The notes: generated from the letters alone by a model not told the origin. Positions 1 to 9,593 are shown, counted from the stretch's first letter. The stretch is DNA of 64,000 bases from JAFALK01 sp036500605 (GCA_036500605.1 DASYBU010000019.1:1-64000), one strand, 5' to 3'. Numbers and translations are program-made.

Positions 1-866
1 CCGGTCGAGTCGATGACTCGCGGATCCTTGGGCATGAAGGGCAGGCTGACGGCTTGCGAACCGGCGGCGATGATCAGGCGCTTGAAATGCAAGGTCTGCG
101 TCTTGCCGGTCTTTTCCTGGCCGTCGCCGATCGTTTCTTCAACGCTCAAATGCGTGGCGTCGAGCAGCGTGCCCGTGCCGCGCAGCACCGTCACCTTGCG
201 CATCTTGGCCATCATGGCCAGGCCGCCGGTCAGCTTGCCGACGACCTTCTGCTTGTGCGTCAGCAGCTTGCCCATGTCGACGGTGGGCTCGGCAAAGCTC
301 ACGCCGAGATCGGCGAAGTGCTTGACCTCGTCCATCACCGAAGCCACATGCAGCAGCGCCTTGGACGGGATGCAGCCAACGTTCAGGCAGACGCCGCCAA
401 GCGTGGTGTAGCGCTCGACAAGGGCGACCTTGAGTCCGAGGTCGGCCGCACGGAACGCCGCGGAATAGCCGCCGGGGCCGCCGCCGAGGACGACGAGGTC
501 GTATTCGCCATCCGAAGCGCCGGCATAGCTGGCGGCTGCGGGAGCGGCCACCGGTGCAGCGGCAGGCGCTGCGGCCGGAGCAGAGGCCGGTGCGGGCGCA
601 GATGCAGCCGCAGGAGCCGCGGCAGCGCCTTCGCTCTCCAGCGTCAAAATCACGCTGCCTTGCTTGACCTGGTCGCCGACCTTGACGTTCAGCGCCTTGA
701 CGACGCCAGCCGCGCTCGACGGAATCTCCATCGAAGCCTTGTCGCTCTCGACAGTGATCAGGCTTTGCTCGACCTTGACGGTGTCGCCGGGTTTGACCAG
801 CAGTTCGATCACGCCGACGGTGTCGAAGTCGCCGATATCGGGAACCTTGATTTCAATCGTTGCCAT
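1..866 (-). CDS. lpdA: Dihydrolipoyl dehydrogenase (E3) with N-terminal lipoyl domain, partial
   Basis: E3 of the pyruvate dehydrogenase complex, which reoxidises dihydrolipoamide with FAD and NAD+. The reading frame starts at the ATG at 866 and runs off the left edge, so about 288 N-terminal residues are visible. Residues 1-80 are a lipoyl domain with the lysine in the motif ESDKAS; an Ala/Pro linker follows to about residue 120. The FAD-binding dinucleotide fold then begins (VVLGGGPGGYSAA), followed by the redox disulfide motif GGVCLNVGCIPSK. An added lipoyl domain on E3 is typical of betaproteobacterial PDH. It is the last gene of aceE-aceF-lpdA and lies 18 bp after aceF. Confidence 0.96.
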   Translation of the reverse strand, partial: MATIEIKVPDIGDFDTVGVIELLVKPGDTVKVEQSLITVESDKASMEIPSSAAGVVKALNVKVGDQVKQGSVILTLESEGAAAAPAAASAPAPASAPAAAPAAAPVAAPAAASYAGASDGEYDLVVLGGGPGGYSAAFRAADLGLKVALVERYTTLGGVCLNVGCIPSKALLHVASVMDEVKHFADLGVSFAEPTVDMGKLLTHKQKVVGKLTGGLAMMAKMRKVTVLRGTGTLLDATHLSVEETIGDGQEKTGKTQTLHFKRLIIAAGSQAVSLPFMPKDPRVIDST

Positions 867-884
867 CTCATCGATCCTTTTTTC

Positions 885-2549
885 TTAAAGAGCGATGCGG
901 CGGAAGTCCGCCAGCAACGAGCCGAAATACGTATTGAAGCGAGCCGCGCCGGCGCCGTCGACCACGCGGTGGTCCCAGCTCAGGCTCAGCGGCAGGATCA
1001 GGCGCGGCACGAAGGCGCTGCCGTTCCAGACCGGCTCCATCGTGCTCTTGCCCACGCCCATGATGGCCACCTCAGGCGCATTGATGATGGGCGTGAAATG
1101 CCCGCCGCCGATGCCGCCCAGCGACGAGATCGAGAAGCAGCCGCCGCTCATCTCGGCCGGTGCGAGCTTGCCGTCGCGGGCCTTCTTGGCCAGCTCGTTC
1201 ATCTCCTGGCTGATCTGGACGATGCCCTTCTTGTCGGCATCCTTGAGCACCGGCACGACGAGGCCGTTCGGCGTGTCCGCGGCGAAACCAATGTTGAAGT
1301 AGTTCTTCAACACCAGGGTGTCGCCGTCCAGCGAGCTGTTGAACTCGGGGAACTTCTTGAGCGCGGCGACGCTCGCCTTGATCATGAAGGCGAGCATGGT
1401 GACCTTGATGCCGGCCTTCTCGTTTTCCTTGTTCAGCGCAACGCGGAACGCTTCGAGCTCGGTGATGTCGGCCGTGTCGTTGTTGGTGACATGCGGAATC
1501 ACGACCCAGTTGCGATGCAGGTTCGCGCCCGAGATCTTCTTGATGCGCGAGAGTTCCTTGCGCTCGACGGGTCCGAACTTCTCGAAGTCGACCTTGGGCC
1601 AGGGCAGCAGGCCCGGGAAGGCGCCACCGCCGGAAGCGGCGGGCGCCGCAGCCTTTTGTGCGGAGGTCTGTGCCGTACCGGCCATCACGGCCTTGACGAA
1701 GCCCTGGATGTCGGCTTCTGTGATGCGGCCCTTGGGACCGTTGCCCTTGACTTCGGCCAGCGGCACGCCGAGCTCGCGGGCGAGCTTGCGGATGCTGGGC
1801 GAAGCGTGCGGCAGCGAGCCGGTGGGCGAGGTGGGTTGGTGGGCGGGCATGGCTGCAGCAGGCGCGGCGGCAGATGCCGCCACGGCCGGGCCCGCAGCCA
1901 CAGGCGCCGGTGCGGGGGCGGGTGCAGATGCCGCAGCGGCCGGAGCCGGCGCAGCAGCAGCGGGTGCACCGCCAGTCGCTTCCACCAGCGCCAGCAGCGA
2001 GCCCTTCTTGACCTTGTCGCCGACCTTGACCTTCAAGTCCTTGATGACGCCGGCATGGCTCGACGGAATCTCCATCGAAGCCTTGTCGCTCTCGACGGTG
2101 ATCAGGCTCTGCTCGACCTTGACCGTGTCTCCGTTCTTGACGAAGACCTCGATCACGGAGACTTCATCGAAATCGCCGATATCGGGAACGACCACGTTCA
2201 CGACGCCGCCGCTGGCGGCGGGCGCAGCCGCTTGTGCGGGAGCAGCGGCAACAGGTGCAGGGGCCGCCGCAGGCGCCGGTGCCGGAGCAGCAGCCGCAGG
2301 CGCCGCAGCGCCCTCAGCTTCAACCAGCAGCACAACGCTGCCTTGCTTGACCGAGTCGCCCACCTTGACCTTGAGTTCCTTGACCACGCCCGCAACGCTC
2401 GACGGAATCTCCATCGAAGCCTTGTCGCTTTCCACCGTGATCAGGCTTTGCTCGACCTTGACCGTGTCGCCGGGTTTCACCAGCAGCTCGATCACGCCCA
2501 CGCTTTCGAAGTCACCGATGTCCGGGACCTTCACTTCAACCAATGCCAT
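885..2549 (-). CDS. aceF: Pyruvate dehydrogenase E2, dihydrolipoyllysine acetyltransferase
   Basis: Core acetyltransferase of the pyruvate dehydrogenase complex, 554 residues. Domains in order are lipoyl domain 1 (about 2-77), an Ala/Pro linker, lipoyl domain 2 (about 116-193), a second long Ala/Pro linker, a peripheral subunit-binding domain (about 250-287, SPSIRKLARELGV) and the catalytic domain (about 325-554) with the active-site motif DHRVVDG near residue 525. Both lipoyl domains carry ESDKAS with the lipoylated lysine. It lies 26 bp after aceE, so the two are almost certainly co-transcribed. The two linkers are low-complexity Ala/Pro stretches, as is usual for swinging-arm E2 proteins. 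Confidence 0.97.
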   Translation of the reverse strand: MALVEVKVPDIGDFESVGVIELLVKPGDTVKVEQSLITVESDKASMEIPSSVAGVVKELKVKVGDSVKQGSVVLLVEAEGAAAPAAAAPAPAPAAAPAPVAAAPAQAAAPAASGGVVNVVVPDIGDFDEVSVIEVFVKNGDTVKVEQSLITVESDKASMEIPSSHAGVIKDLKVKVGDKVKKGSLLALVEATGGAPAAAAPAPAAAASAPAPAPAPVAAGPAVAASAAAPAAAMPAHQPTSPTGSLPHASPSIRKLARELGVPLAEVKGNGPKGRITEADIQGFVKAVMAGTAQTSAQKAAAPAASGGGAFPGLLPWPKVDFEKFGPVERKELSRIKKISGANLHRNWVVIPHVTNNDTADITELEAFRVALNKENEKAGIKVTMLAFMIKASVAALKKFPEFNSSLDGDTLVLKNYFNIGFAADTPNGLVVPVLKDADKKGIVQISQEMNELAKKARDGKLAPAEMSGGCFSISSLGGIGGGHFTPIINAPEVAIMGVGKSTMEPVWNGSAFVPRLILPLSLSWDHRVVDGAGAARFNTYFGSLLADFRRIAL

Positions 2550-2575
2550 GTTCTTGTCTCCGTCGATGCTGCGCG

Positions 2576-5293
2576 TTAGGCGTACAGGGGATTGATCTTG
2601 TCAACGTTGATGCCGTACTTGGCAATCGCCTCGGCCACCTTGGTGCCGGGCAGCTTGCCTTCGTCGGCCAGGCTCTTGAGCGCAGCCACAACAATGTAAT
2701 GGCGGTTGATCTCGAAGTGCTCACGCAGCTTGCTGCGGAAGTCGCTGCGGCCGAAGCCGTCGGTGCCGAGCACCTTGTACGAACGGCCGGCCGGGATGAA
2801 GGCGCGGATCTGCTCGGCGTAGTTCTTCATGTAATCGGTCGAGGCGATCACCGGGCCTTGCACGCGGCTCAGCTGCTGCGTCACGAAAGGCACGCAGGCC
2901 AGTTCGGTTGGGTGCAGCAGGTTCCAGCGCTCGGCGTTCTGGCCGTCGCGGGCCAGTTCGTTGAAGCTCGGGCAGCTCCACACGTTCGCGCCGATGCCCC
3001 ACTCTTCTTCCAGCAGCTTCTTGGCGGCCTGGCTTTCGCGCAGGATGGTGCCGGAGCCGAGCAGGTTGACGGTCAAGGGTTGCGGTGCGGCTTCATCGAG
3101 CAAATACATGCCCTTCAGGATCTGCTCTTCGGTGCCGGCCTTGAGGCCCGGCATCGGGTAGTTCTCGTTCAGGAGCGTGATGTAGAAGTACACGTTCTCC
3201 TGGTTCTCGACCATGCGCTTCAGGCCGTTGTGCAGGATCACGGCGACTTCGTGCGCGAAGGTCGGGTCGTAGCTGATGCAGTTCGGGATCGTGCTGGCCA
3301 GGATGTGGCTGTGGCCGTCTTCGTGCTGCAGGCCTTCGCCGTTCAGCGTGGTGCGCCCCGAGGTGCCACCCAGCAGGAAGCCGCGTGCCTGCATGTCGCC
3401 GGCCGCCCAGGCCAGGTCGCCGATGCGCTGGAAGCCGAACATCGAGTAGTAGACGAAGAACGGGATCATCACGCGGTTGTTCGTCGAGTACGACGTGGCC
3501 GCCGCAATCCACGAGGCCATGCCGCCCGCTTCGTTGATGCCTTCCTGCAGGATCTGGCCGTCGACCGCCTCGCGGTAGTACATCACCTGGTCCTTGTCGA
3601 CCGGGGTGTAGTTCTGACCTGCGGGGTTGTAGATGCCGATCTGGCGGAACAGGCCTTCCATGCCGAAGGTGCGTGCTTCGTCAACGAGGATCGGCACCGT
3701 GCGCGGGCCAAGATCCTTGTCGCGCAGCAGCTGCGTCAGGAAGCGCACATAGGCTTGCGTGGTCGAGATCTCGCGGCCTTCGGCGGTCGGATCGATCACG
3801 GCCTGGAAGTGCGAGATGTCGGGCACCTTGAGCGCTTCTTCGGCTTGCGGACGGCGCTTGGGCAGATAGCCGCCCAGCTCCTTGCGACGCGCCTGCAGGT
3901 ATTGCATTTCCGGCGTGTCGTCGGCCGGCTTGTAGAAGGGCAGGCTGGCCAGCTCGTGATCCGGGATGGGGATGTTGAAGCGGTCGCGGAAGGTCTTGAT
4001 GTCGTCGTCCTGCAGCTTCTTGGTCTGGTGCGCGGTGTTCTTGCCTTCACCGATCTTGCCCATGCCAAAGCCCTTGACGGTCTTGATCAGCAGGACGGTC
4101 GGCTGGTCTTTCGTATTGACCGCGCGGTGGTAGGCCGCGTAGACCTTCTGCGGATCATGGCCGCCGCGTTGGAGGCGCCAGATGTCCTCGTCGCTCATGT
4201 TCTCGACCATCTTCAGCAGCTCGGGATGGCGGCCGAAGAAGTTCTTGCGCACGAAGGCGCCGTCGTTGGCCTTGAAGGCTTGATAGTCGCCGTCGAGCGT
4301 TTCCATCATGACCTTGCGCAGCAGCTCGTCCTTGTCGCGGGCCAGCAGCGGATCCCACTTGTCGCCCCACAGCAGCTTGATGACGTTCCAGCCCGCGCCG
4401 CGGAACTCGCCTTCGAGCTCCTGCACGATCTTGAAGTTGCCGCGCACCGGGCCGTCCAGCCGCTGCAGATTGCAGTTGACGACGAAGATCAGGTTGTCGA
4501 GCTTCTCGCGGGCGGCCAGGCCGATCGCGCCCAGCGATTCCGGTTCGTCCATCTCGCCGTCGCCGAGGAAGACCCAGACCTTGCGCTTAGCTGTATCGGC
4601 AATGCCGCGCGCGTGCAGGTACTTGAGGAAGCGGGCCTGATAAATGGCCATCAAGGGGCCGAGGCCCATCGAGACGGTCGGGAACTGCCAGAACTCGGGC
4701 ATCAGCTTCGGATGCGGATAGCTCGACAGGCCCTTGCCTTCCACCTCTTGGCGGAAGTTGATCATCTGGTCTTCGGTGATGCGGCCTTCAAGGTAGGCGC
4801 GGGCATAGATGCCGGGCGCGCTGTGACCCTGGATATAGAGCAGGTCGCCGCCGTGCACGCCGCCGGATTGCGTATCGTCGGCATGCCAGAAATGGTTGAA
4901 GCCCGCGCCGAGCATGGTGGCCAGCGAGGCAAAGCTCGAAATATGGCCGCCCAGATCGCCGCCGTCTTCAGGATGCAGGCGGTTGGCGCGCACCACCATC
5001 GCCATCGCATTCCAGCGCATGTAGTTGCGCAGGCGCTCCTCGATGTCGATGTTGCCGGGCATGCGTTCTTCCTGCTCCGGACGGATCGTGTTCACGTACG
5101 CGGTCTTGGCCGAGAACGGCACGTCGACGCCGGCCTGGCGGGCGTGATCGATCAGGGTTTCAAGCAGGAAGTGGGCACGGTCGCCGCCTTCAGCGCCGAT
5201 GACGGCGGAAAGGGCATCGAGCCATTCACGGGTTTCGAGGGAGTCGGTGTCATTGGCGCTCGCGCCCAAAAAGCTGTTCGGCTGTGCGGACAT
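2576..5293 (-). CDS. aceE: Pyruvate dehydrogenase E1, homodimeric type
   Basis: Thiamine-diphosphate-dependent decarboxylase that converts pyruvate and reductively acetylates E2; 905 residues from the chosen start, close to the usual ~890-900. The ThDP-binding signature GDGEMDEPES...NLIFVVNCN is present, as are the E1-typical HSAPGIYARAYLEGR and the C-terminal GTDGFGRSD. I start at the ATG at 5293 (MSAQPNSFL) because GGAG lies 7-8 nt upstream; the frame is open to 5323 but that ATG lacks a clear ribosome site. It is the first gene of the PDH operon, divergent from a sensor kinase across a ~194 bp AT-richer region. Confidence 0.97.
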   Translation of the reverse strand: MSAQPNSFLGASANDTDSLETREWLDALSAVIGAEGGDRAHFLLETLIDHARQAGVDVPFSAKTAYVNTIRPEQEERMPGNIDIEERLRNYMRWNAMAMVVRANRLHPEDGGDLGGHISSFASLATMLGAGFNHFWHADDTQSGGVHGGDLLYIQGHSAPGIYARAYLEGRITEDQMINFRQEVEGKGLSSYPHPKLMPEFWQFPTVSMGLGPLMAIYQARFLKYLHARGIADTAKRKVWVFLGDGEMDEPESLGAIGLAAREKLDNLIFVVNCNLQRLDGPVRGNFKIVQELEGEFRGAGWNVIKLLWGDKWDPLLARDKDELLRKVMMETLDGDYQAFKANDGAFVRKNFFGRHPELLKMVENMSDEDIWRLQRGGHDPQKVYAAYHRAVNTKDQPTVLLIKTVKGFGMGKIGEGKNTAHQTKKLQDDDIKTFRDRFNIPIPDHELASLPFYKPADDTPEMQYLQARRKELGGYLPKRRPQAEEALKVPDISHFQAVIDPTAEGREISTTQAYVRFLTQLLRDKDLGPRTVPILVDEARTFGMEGLFRQIGIYNPAGQNYTPVDKDQVMYYREAVDGQILQEGINEAGGMASWIAAATSYSTNNRVMIPFFVYYSMFGFQRIGDLAWAAGDMQARGFLLGGTSGRTTLNGEGLQHEDGHSHILASTIPNCISYDPTFAHEVAVILHNGLKRMVENQENVYFYITLLNENYPMPGLKAGTEEQILKGMYLLDEAAPQPLTVNLLGSGTILRESQAAKKLLEEEWGIGANVWSCPSFNELARDGQNAERWNLLHPTELACVPFVTQQLSRVQGPVIASTDYMKNYAEQIRAFIPAGRSYKVLGTDGFGRSDFRSKLREHFEINRHYIVVAALKSLADEGKLPGTKVAEAIAKYGINVDKINPLYA

Positions 5294-5487
5294 GGTTTGT
5301 CTCCAAATGGGAGGGACGCTCATGGGCGAGCGTCCCGGAATCTGTTGTCTGGCAAGTGTCTCACAAGGTTTTCAAATTTCCAAATGGTGCGAGTGCATTT
5401 CGCATTATGAATTTTTCATGACTCGCCAAGCCTGCCGTGGGTTTGCCTTGGGATGGTCAGCCCAAGCCAACCCTGATAATTAGCGCT
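5294..5487. promoter_or_regulatory. Divergent promoter region between aceE and the sensor kinase
   Basis: About 194 bp that must hold the promoters of both the PDH operon and the kinase/regulator pair. It is clearly richer in A and T than the flanking genes. A 13-bp palindrome (ATGAA-TTT-TTCAT, 5407-5419) is the most obvious operator-like element. No promoter hexamers stand out well enough to assign, and no PdhR-type site was recognised. Confidence 0.4.
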
Positions 5488-8046
5488 ATGCCTTTTTCCT
5501 CTGATCTGGTTGCCAACACGCGCCAATTGCTTCGGCCGATGCGCCGCGTCGTCGCCGGCTGGTGGCGCCGTCAATCGCCGGCGCGCCAGGACCGCTTCGC
5601 CACGCTGGGCCCGCTGATCTCGGTGCTGCTGTTCCTGGCGGCCATCATCACGGCCTTCTGGTACCTGCGCAACGAGGAGATTCAACGCGAGACCGAGGCC
5701 GTCAAACACGACACCGAGATCGCCCAGCAGCAGATCCGCCTGCGCCTGATCGAGAACCAGGAACAACTGGCCCGCATCGCCCGCGAGCTGGTCACGCATG
5801 TGATCGATGCGCGCGACTTCGGCGCCCAGGCCATGGCCCTGGCCCGTGAAAGGCCGGAGCTGGCACAGATCATCTGGGTCGGCGCGCGGCGTGATCGCCG
5901 TGCCAGCGTGAGCGTCGGCGGCTACCAGGATGAGGCGCTGCTGATCACCGATCAGCGCGACCCTTCGCTGCCTCACGCCAACCAGTCGAGCGCCGCCGAG
6001 ATGGCCTTCGAGGCGGTGCGCGAGAAGCACCAGCCCGCCTACTCCCAGGCTTTCACCAACAACAGCGGCTCGCTGGTGTTCCAGGTGCATGTGCCGCTGC
6101 TCGATCGCGGCGCCTTCTCGGGCGCGCTGATCGCCGAGTATTCGGTCGACGAGCTGCTGCGCCATGGCGTGCCGCCCGAGATCGCCAGCCACCACCCGAT
6201 CGCCGTGCTGGACGAGAACGAGCAGATCGTCTCCAGCACGATCACGCCGATGCCGGGCAAGAAGCTGCCGCGCGTGGCCATCGTCAGTGAGGCGCCACTC
6301 GCTCCGGCGCTCAATGGCCTGATCCTGCGCGGCCAGGGCTACCGCACCTCGGCCGGCCTGATCTCCAACACGCTGTTCTGGATGGTCGTGGCGCTGTCGG
6401 TGCTGACCGTCTGGATGCTGCTCGGCACCTGGCGCCACATGCGCCGGCGCCTGCAGATCCAGAACACGCTGACCAGCGAGATGAACTTCCGCCGCGCGAT
6501 GGAGAACTCCATGCTGACCGGCATGCGCGCGATGGACATGGACTCGCGCATCTCCTACGTGAACCCGGCCTTCTGCGCGATGACCGGCTTCAGCGAAGCC
6601 GAGCTGATCGGCCGCAAGCCGCCCTTCCCCTACTGGCCGCCCGATCGCTACGAAGAGAACGCGCGCCTGCAACAGCAGGAGGTGCAGGGCCGCAGTCCGG
6701 CCGGCGGCGCTGAAGTGAAGGTGATGCGCAAGGACGGCACGGTCTTCGACGCGCGCATGTATGTTTCGCCGCTGGTCGACACCAAGGGCAAGCAGAGCGG
6801 CTGGATGGCCTCGATCACCAACATCACCGAAGCCAAGCGCGTGCGCGACCAGCTCTCGGCCTCGCATGAACGCTTCACGACCGTGCTCGAAGGTCTCGAT
6901 GCGGCCGTGTCGGTGCTGTCGGTCCAGCAAGGTGAATTGCTGTTCGCCAACCGCAGCTACCGGCTCTGGTTCGGCGCCGATCCGGCCGGCCATTCGGTGC
7001 TGGCCGGCGGCTCGCTGACGCGCACACCAGAAGGCCGCGAAGAACTGCCTGAAGTGGACGAGGACGGCGAGCTCAGCGTGCAACCGCTGGCCGATGCCAG
7101 CGGCTCCGACCCGCGCGAGGTTTACGTCGAATCGCTCGACATGTGGTTCGACGTGCGCTCGCGCTATCTGCAATGGACCGACGGGCGGCTGGCCCAGATG
7201 CTGATCGCGACCGACATCACCGTACGCCGTCAAGCCGAGGCCTTAGCCGCGCAACAGGCCGAGAAGGCGCAGGTCACGAGCCGACTCATGACGATGGGCG
7301 AAATGGCTTCCAGCGTGGCGCACGAGCTGAACCAGCCGCTGACCGCGATCACCAACTACTGCAACGGCATGGTCTCGCGCGTGCGCAACGACGCGATCCA
7401 GAAGGACGACCTGCTGGCCGCACTCGAGAAGACCGCCAAGCAGGCGCAGCGCGCCGGGCAGATCATCCACCGCATCCGCAACTTCGTGAAGCGCAGCGAG
7501 CCGCAGCGCCAGGCCGCCAACGCCTCCGACATCGTCGAAGACGCGGTCGACCTGGCCGGCATCGAGCTGCGCCGCCGCAGCGTGGCCCTGCACACCTATG
7601 TGGCGCAGCGCCTGCCGCAGATGATGGTCGACCCGATCCTGATCGAGCAGGTCGTGCTCAATCTGCTCAAGAACGCGGCCGAGGCGATCGACAACGCCTC
7701 GTTGCCGGCCTCCCGTCGGCATATCGAGTTACGTGTGGTGCCCAAGCACTCCCCGGAGCTCGGCGGCCATATCGAGTTCAGCGTGACCGACATGGGCCCC
7801 GGCCTGCCCGAGGAGGTTCTGGCCCGGATGTACGAGGCCTTCTTCTCCACGAAGGCCGATGGATTGGGCATCGGACTAGGGTTATGCCGGTCTATCGTCG
7901 AGTCCCACCAGGGCCGGATGAGGGCTGAGAACCTCTACAATGCGTCGGCTGTAGTAGGGTGCAGGTTCGCCTTCACCATCCCCGTAGAACATACCCGGCC
8001 CGAGCCCCTGCCGGGCAACACCGCTAATCTGACTGCGACACCATGA
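5488..8046 (+). CDS. PAS-domain sensor histidine kinase (DctS/FixL-like)
   Basis: Membrane sensor kinase of 852 residues. A first membrane helix lies at about 38-60, followed by a ~230-residue extracytoplasmic sensor region and a second helix at about 295-315. Two PAS-like segments follow (from about 325 and 460), then a HisKA box with phospho-acceptor His612 (SVAHELNQPLT) and a HATPase_c domain (NLLKNAAEAI, DMGPGLP, GLGIGLGL). An open frame extends upstream to a GTG at 5437, but I prefer the ATG at 5488, though no strong ribosome site is visible for either. Its stop overlaps the start of the response regulator (ATGA), so they form a pair. The domain plan matches the kinase at 42129. The signal is unknown; its position beside aceE hints at carboxylate or pyruvate sensing, which is inference. 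Confidence 0.9.
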   Translation: MPFSSDLVANTRQLLRPMRRVVAGWWRRQSPARQDRFATLGPLISVLLFLAAIITAFWYLRNEEIQRETEAVKHDTEIAQQQIRLRLIENQEQLARIARELVTHVIDARDFGAQAMALARERPELAQIIWVGARRDRRASVSVGGYQDEALLITDQRDPSLPHANQSSAAEMAFEAVREKHQPAYSQAFTNNSGSLVFQVHVPLLDRGAFSGALIAEYSVDELLRHGVPPEIASHHPIAVLDENEQIVSSTITPMPGKKLPRVAIVSEAPLAPALNGLILRGQGYRTSAGLISNTLFWMVVALSVLTVWMLLGTWRHMRRRLQIQNTLTSEMNFRRAMENSMLTGMRAMDMDSRISYVNPAFCAMTGFSEAELIGRKPPFPYWPPDRYEENARLQQQEVQGRSPAGGAEVKVMRKDGTVFDARMYVSPLVDTKGKQSGWMASITNITEAKRVRDQLSASHERFTTVLEGLDAAVSVLSVQQGELLFANRSYRLWFGADPAGHSVLAGGSLTRTPEGREELPEVDEDGELSVQPLADASGSDPREVYVESLDMWFDVRSRYLQWTDGRLAQMLIATDITVRRQAEALAAQQAEKAQVTSRLMTMGEMASSVAHELNQPLTAITNYCNGMVSRVRNDAIQKDDLLAALEKTAKQAQRAGQIIHRIRNFVKRSEPQRQAANASDIVEDAVDLAGIELRRRSVALHTYVAQRLPQMMVDPILIEQVVLNLLKNAAEAIDNASLPASRRHIELRVVPKHSPELGGHIEFSVTDMGPGLPEEVLARMYEAFFSTKADGLGIGLGLCRSIVESHQGRMRAENLYNASAVVGCRFAFTIPVEHTRPEPLPGNTANLTATP

Positions 8047-8675
8047 GCTTGATTCCGAAAAAGGGCAATGTCTACGTTGTCGATGATGACGAAGCCGTCC
8101 GCGACTCTTTGCAATGGCTTCTTGAAGGCAAGGACTACCGCGTCAAGTGCTTTGACTCGGCCGAATCCTTCCTCTCCCGCTACGACCCGCGCGAAGTCGC
8201 CTGCCTGATTGCGGACATCCGCATGGAAGGCATGAGCGGCCTCGAACTGCAGGACCGCCTGCTCGAACGTCGCAGCCCCCTGCCCGTGGTCTTCATCACC
8301 GGCCATGGCGACGTGCCGATGGCGGTGCAGACCATGAAGAAGGGCGCGATGGACTTCATCGAGAAGCCCTTCAAGGAAGACGAGCTGCTGGCCCTGGTGG
8401 AGCGCATGCTCGACCAGGCCCGCCAGGCTTTCTCCACGCACCAGGAAGCCGCCAGCCGCGACGCCTTGCTCTCGCGCCTCACCACGCGTGAAGCGCAAGT
8501 GCTCGAGCGCATCGTCGCCGGCCGCCTGAACAAGCAGATCGCCGATGATCTGGGCATCAGCATCAAGACGGTGGAGGCGCACCGCGCCAACATCATGGAA
8601 AAGCTCAACGCCAACACCGTGGCCGATCTGCTCAAGATTGCCCTCGGCGCCAGCAGCGCGACCAGCAAGGCATAA
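8043..8675 (+). CDS. FixJ/DctR-family response regulator
   Basis: Cytoplasmic DNA-binding response regulator, 210 residues, typical for the FixJ type. The receiver domain (about 8-125) has the acidic pair in VVDDDEA, phospho-acceptor Asp58 (LIADIRM), a TGHGD switch and the EKPFK lysine. A LuxR-type helix-turn-helix occupies about 144-200 (LTTREAQVL, NKQIADDLGISIKTVEAHR). It overlaps its cognate kinase by four bases. A strong factor-independent terminator follows at 8691. It is paralogous to the regulator at 44047, and the phospho-acceptor sits at the same residue number in both. Confidence 0.94.
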   Translation: MSLIPKKGNVYVVDDDEAVRDSLQWLLEGKDYRVKCFDSAESFLSRYDPREVACLIADIRMEGMSGLELQDRLLERRSPLPVVFITGHGDVPMAVQTMKKGAMDFIEKPFKEDELLALVERMLDQARQAFSTHQEAASRDALLSRLTTREAQVLERIVAGRLNKQIADDLGISIKTVEAHRANIMEKLNANTVADLLKIALGASSATSKA

Positions 8676-8690
8676 GTTTTCACCCTTCCC

Positions 8691-8723
8691 AAAGGCCGCT
8701 TCACGAAGCGGCCTTTGTCATTC
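8691..8723 (+). terminator. Rho-independent terminator after the kinase/regulator pair
   Basis: A perfect 12-bp inverted repeat (AAAGGCCGCTTC at 8691-8702 and GAAGCGGCCTTT at 8705-8716) separated by two bases, with a T-containing tail. It separates the two-component pair from folD. The stem is symmetric, but no gene runs in the opposite direction here. Confidence 0.88.
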
Positions 8724-8741
8724 TGAGGAGTCAGAGTCCCC

Positions 8742-9590
8742 ATGAGTGCTCAAATCATTGACGGCGTGGCCCTGTCCGCCAAGCTCCGCGGCGAAGTCGC
8801 TAACCGTGCCGCTGCACTGACAGCCAAGGGCAAACAGCCTGGCCTCGCCGTCGTCCTTGTCGGCGACAACCCGGCCAGCCAGGTCTATGTGCGCAACAAG
8901 GTCAAGGCCTGCGCCGATGCCGGCATCCATTCGGTGCTCGAAAAGTACGACGCCTCCATGACTGAGGCCGAACTGCTGGCCCGTGTAGAGGCGCTCAACA
9001 ACGACCCGACGATCCACGGCATCCTGGTGCAGCTGCCGCTGCCCAAGCACATCGACGACCACAAGGTCATCGAGGCGATCTCGCCGGCCAAGGATGTCGA
9101 CGGTTTCCACGTGTCGAGCGCTGGCGCCTTGATGGTTGGCGAGCCTGGCTTCAAGGCCTGCACGCCCTACGGCTGCATGAAGATGCTCGAATCGATCGGC
9201 ATGCAGGATCTGCGCGGCAAGCATGCCGTCGTGATCGGCCGCTCCAACATCGTCGGCAAGCCGATGGCCATGATGCTGCTGGCCGCGAACGCGACAGTCA
9301 CGGTCTGCCACAGCGGCACGGCCGACCTCGGCGCCATGACGCGCCAGGCCGACGTGGTCGTGGCGGCGGTCGGCAAACGCAATGTGTTGACCGCCGACAT
9401 GGTCAAGCCGGGTGCCGTCGTGATCGACGTCGGCATGAACCGCGATGATGCCGGCAAGCTCTGCGGCGATGTGGATTTCGCGGGCGTCAGCCAGGTCGCT
9501 GGATGGATCACCCCGGTGCCCGGCGGCGTCGGCCCGATGACGATCACGATGCTGCTGGTCAATACCCTGGAATCTGCTGAAAGCGTTTGA
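8742..9590 (+). CDS. folD: Methylenetetrahydrofolate dehydrogenase / cyclohydrolase
   Basis: Bifunctional enzyme interconverting 5,10-methylene- and 10-formyl-tetrahydrofolate with NADP+; cytoplasmic, 282 residues, a normal FolD length. The catalytic YVRNK motif (Lys53), the substrate loop DVDGFH, the nucleotide-binding GRSNIVGKP and the C-terminal signature PGGVGPMTITML are all present. A GAGGAG ribosome site lies about 12 nt before the ATG. It leads a tight plus-strand run with the acetyltransferase, hydrolase and oligopeptidase genes. Confidence 0.97.
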   Translation: MSAQIIDGVALSAKLRGEVANRAAALTAKGKQPGLAVVLVGDNPASQVYVRNKVKACADAGIHSVLEKYDASMTEAELLARVEALNNDPTIHGILVQLPLPKHIDDHKVIEAISPAKDVDGFHVSSAGALMVGEPGFKACTPYGCMKMLESIGMQDLRGKHAVVIGRSNIVGKPMAMMLLAANATVTVCHSGTADLGAMTRQADVVVAAVGKRNVLTADMVKPGAVVIDVGMNRDDAGKLCGDVDFAGVSQVAGWITPVPGGVGPMTITMLLVNTLESAESV

Positions 9591-9593
9591 ACG

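Noticed and set aside
54..5410. Long plus-strand open frames (841 and 955 codons) opposite the pyruvate dehydrogenase genes
   Set aside because: They are antisense to well-supported aceE, aceF and lpdA, are rich in His, Arg, Ala and Asp as expected of a GC-rich shadow frame, and have no recognisable domain.
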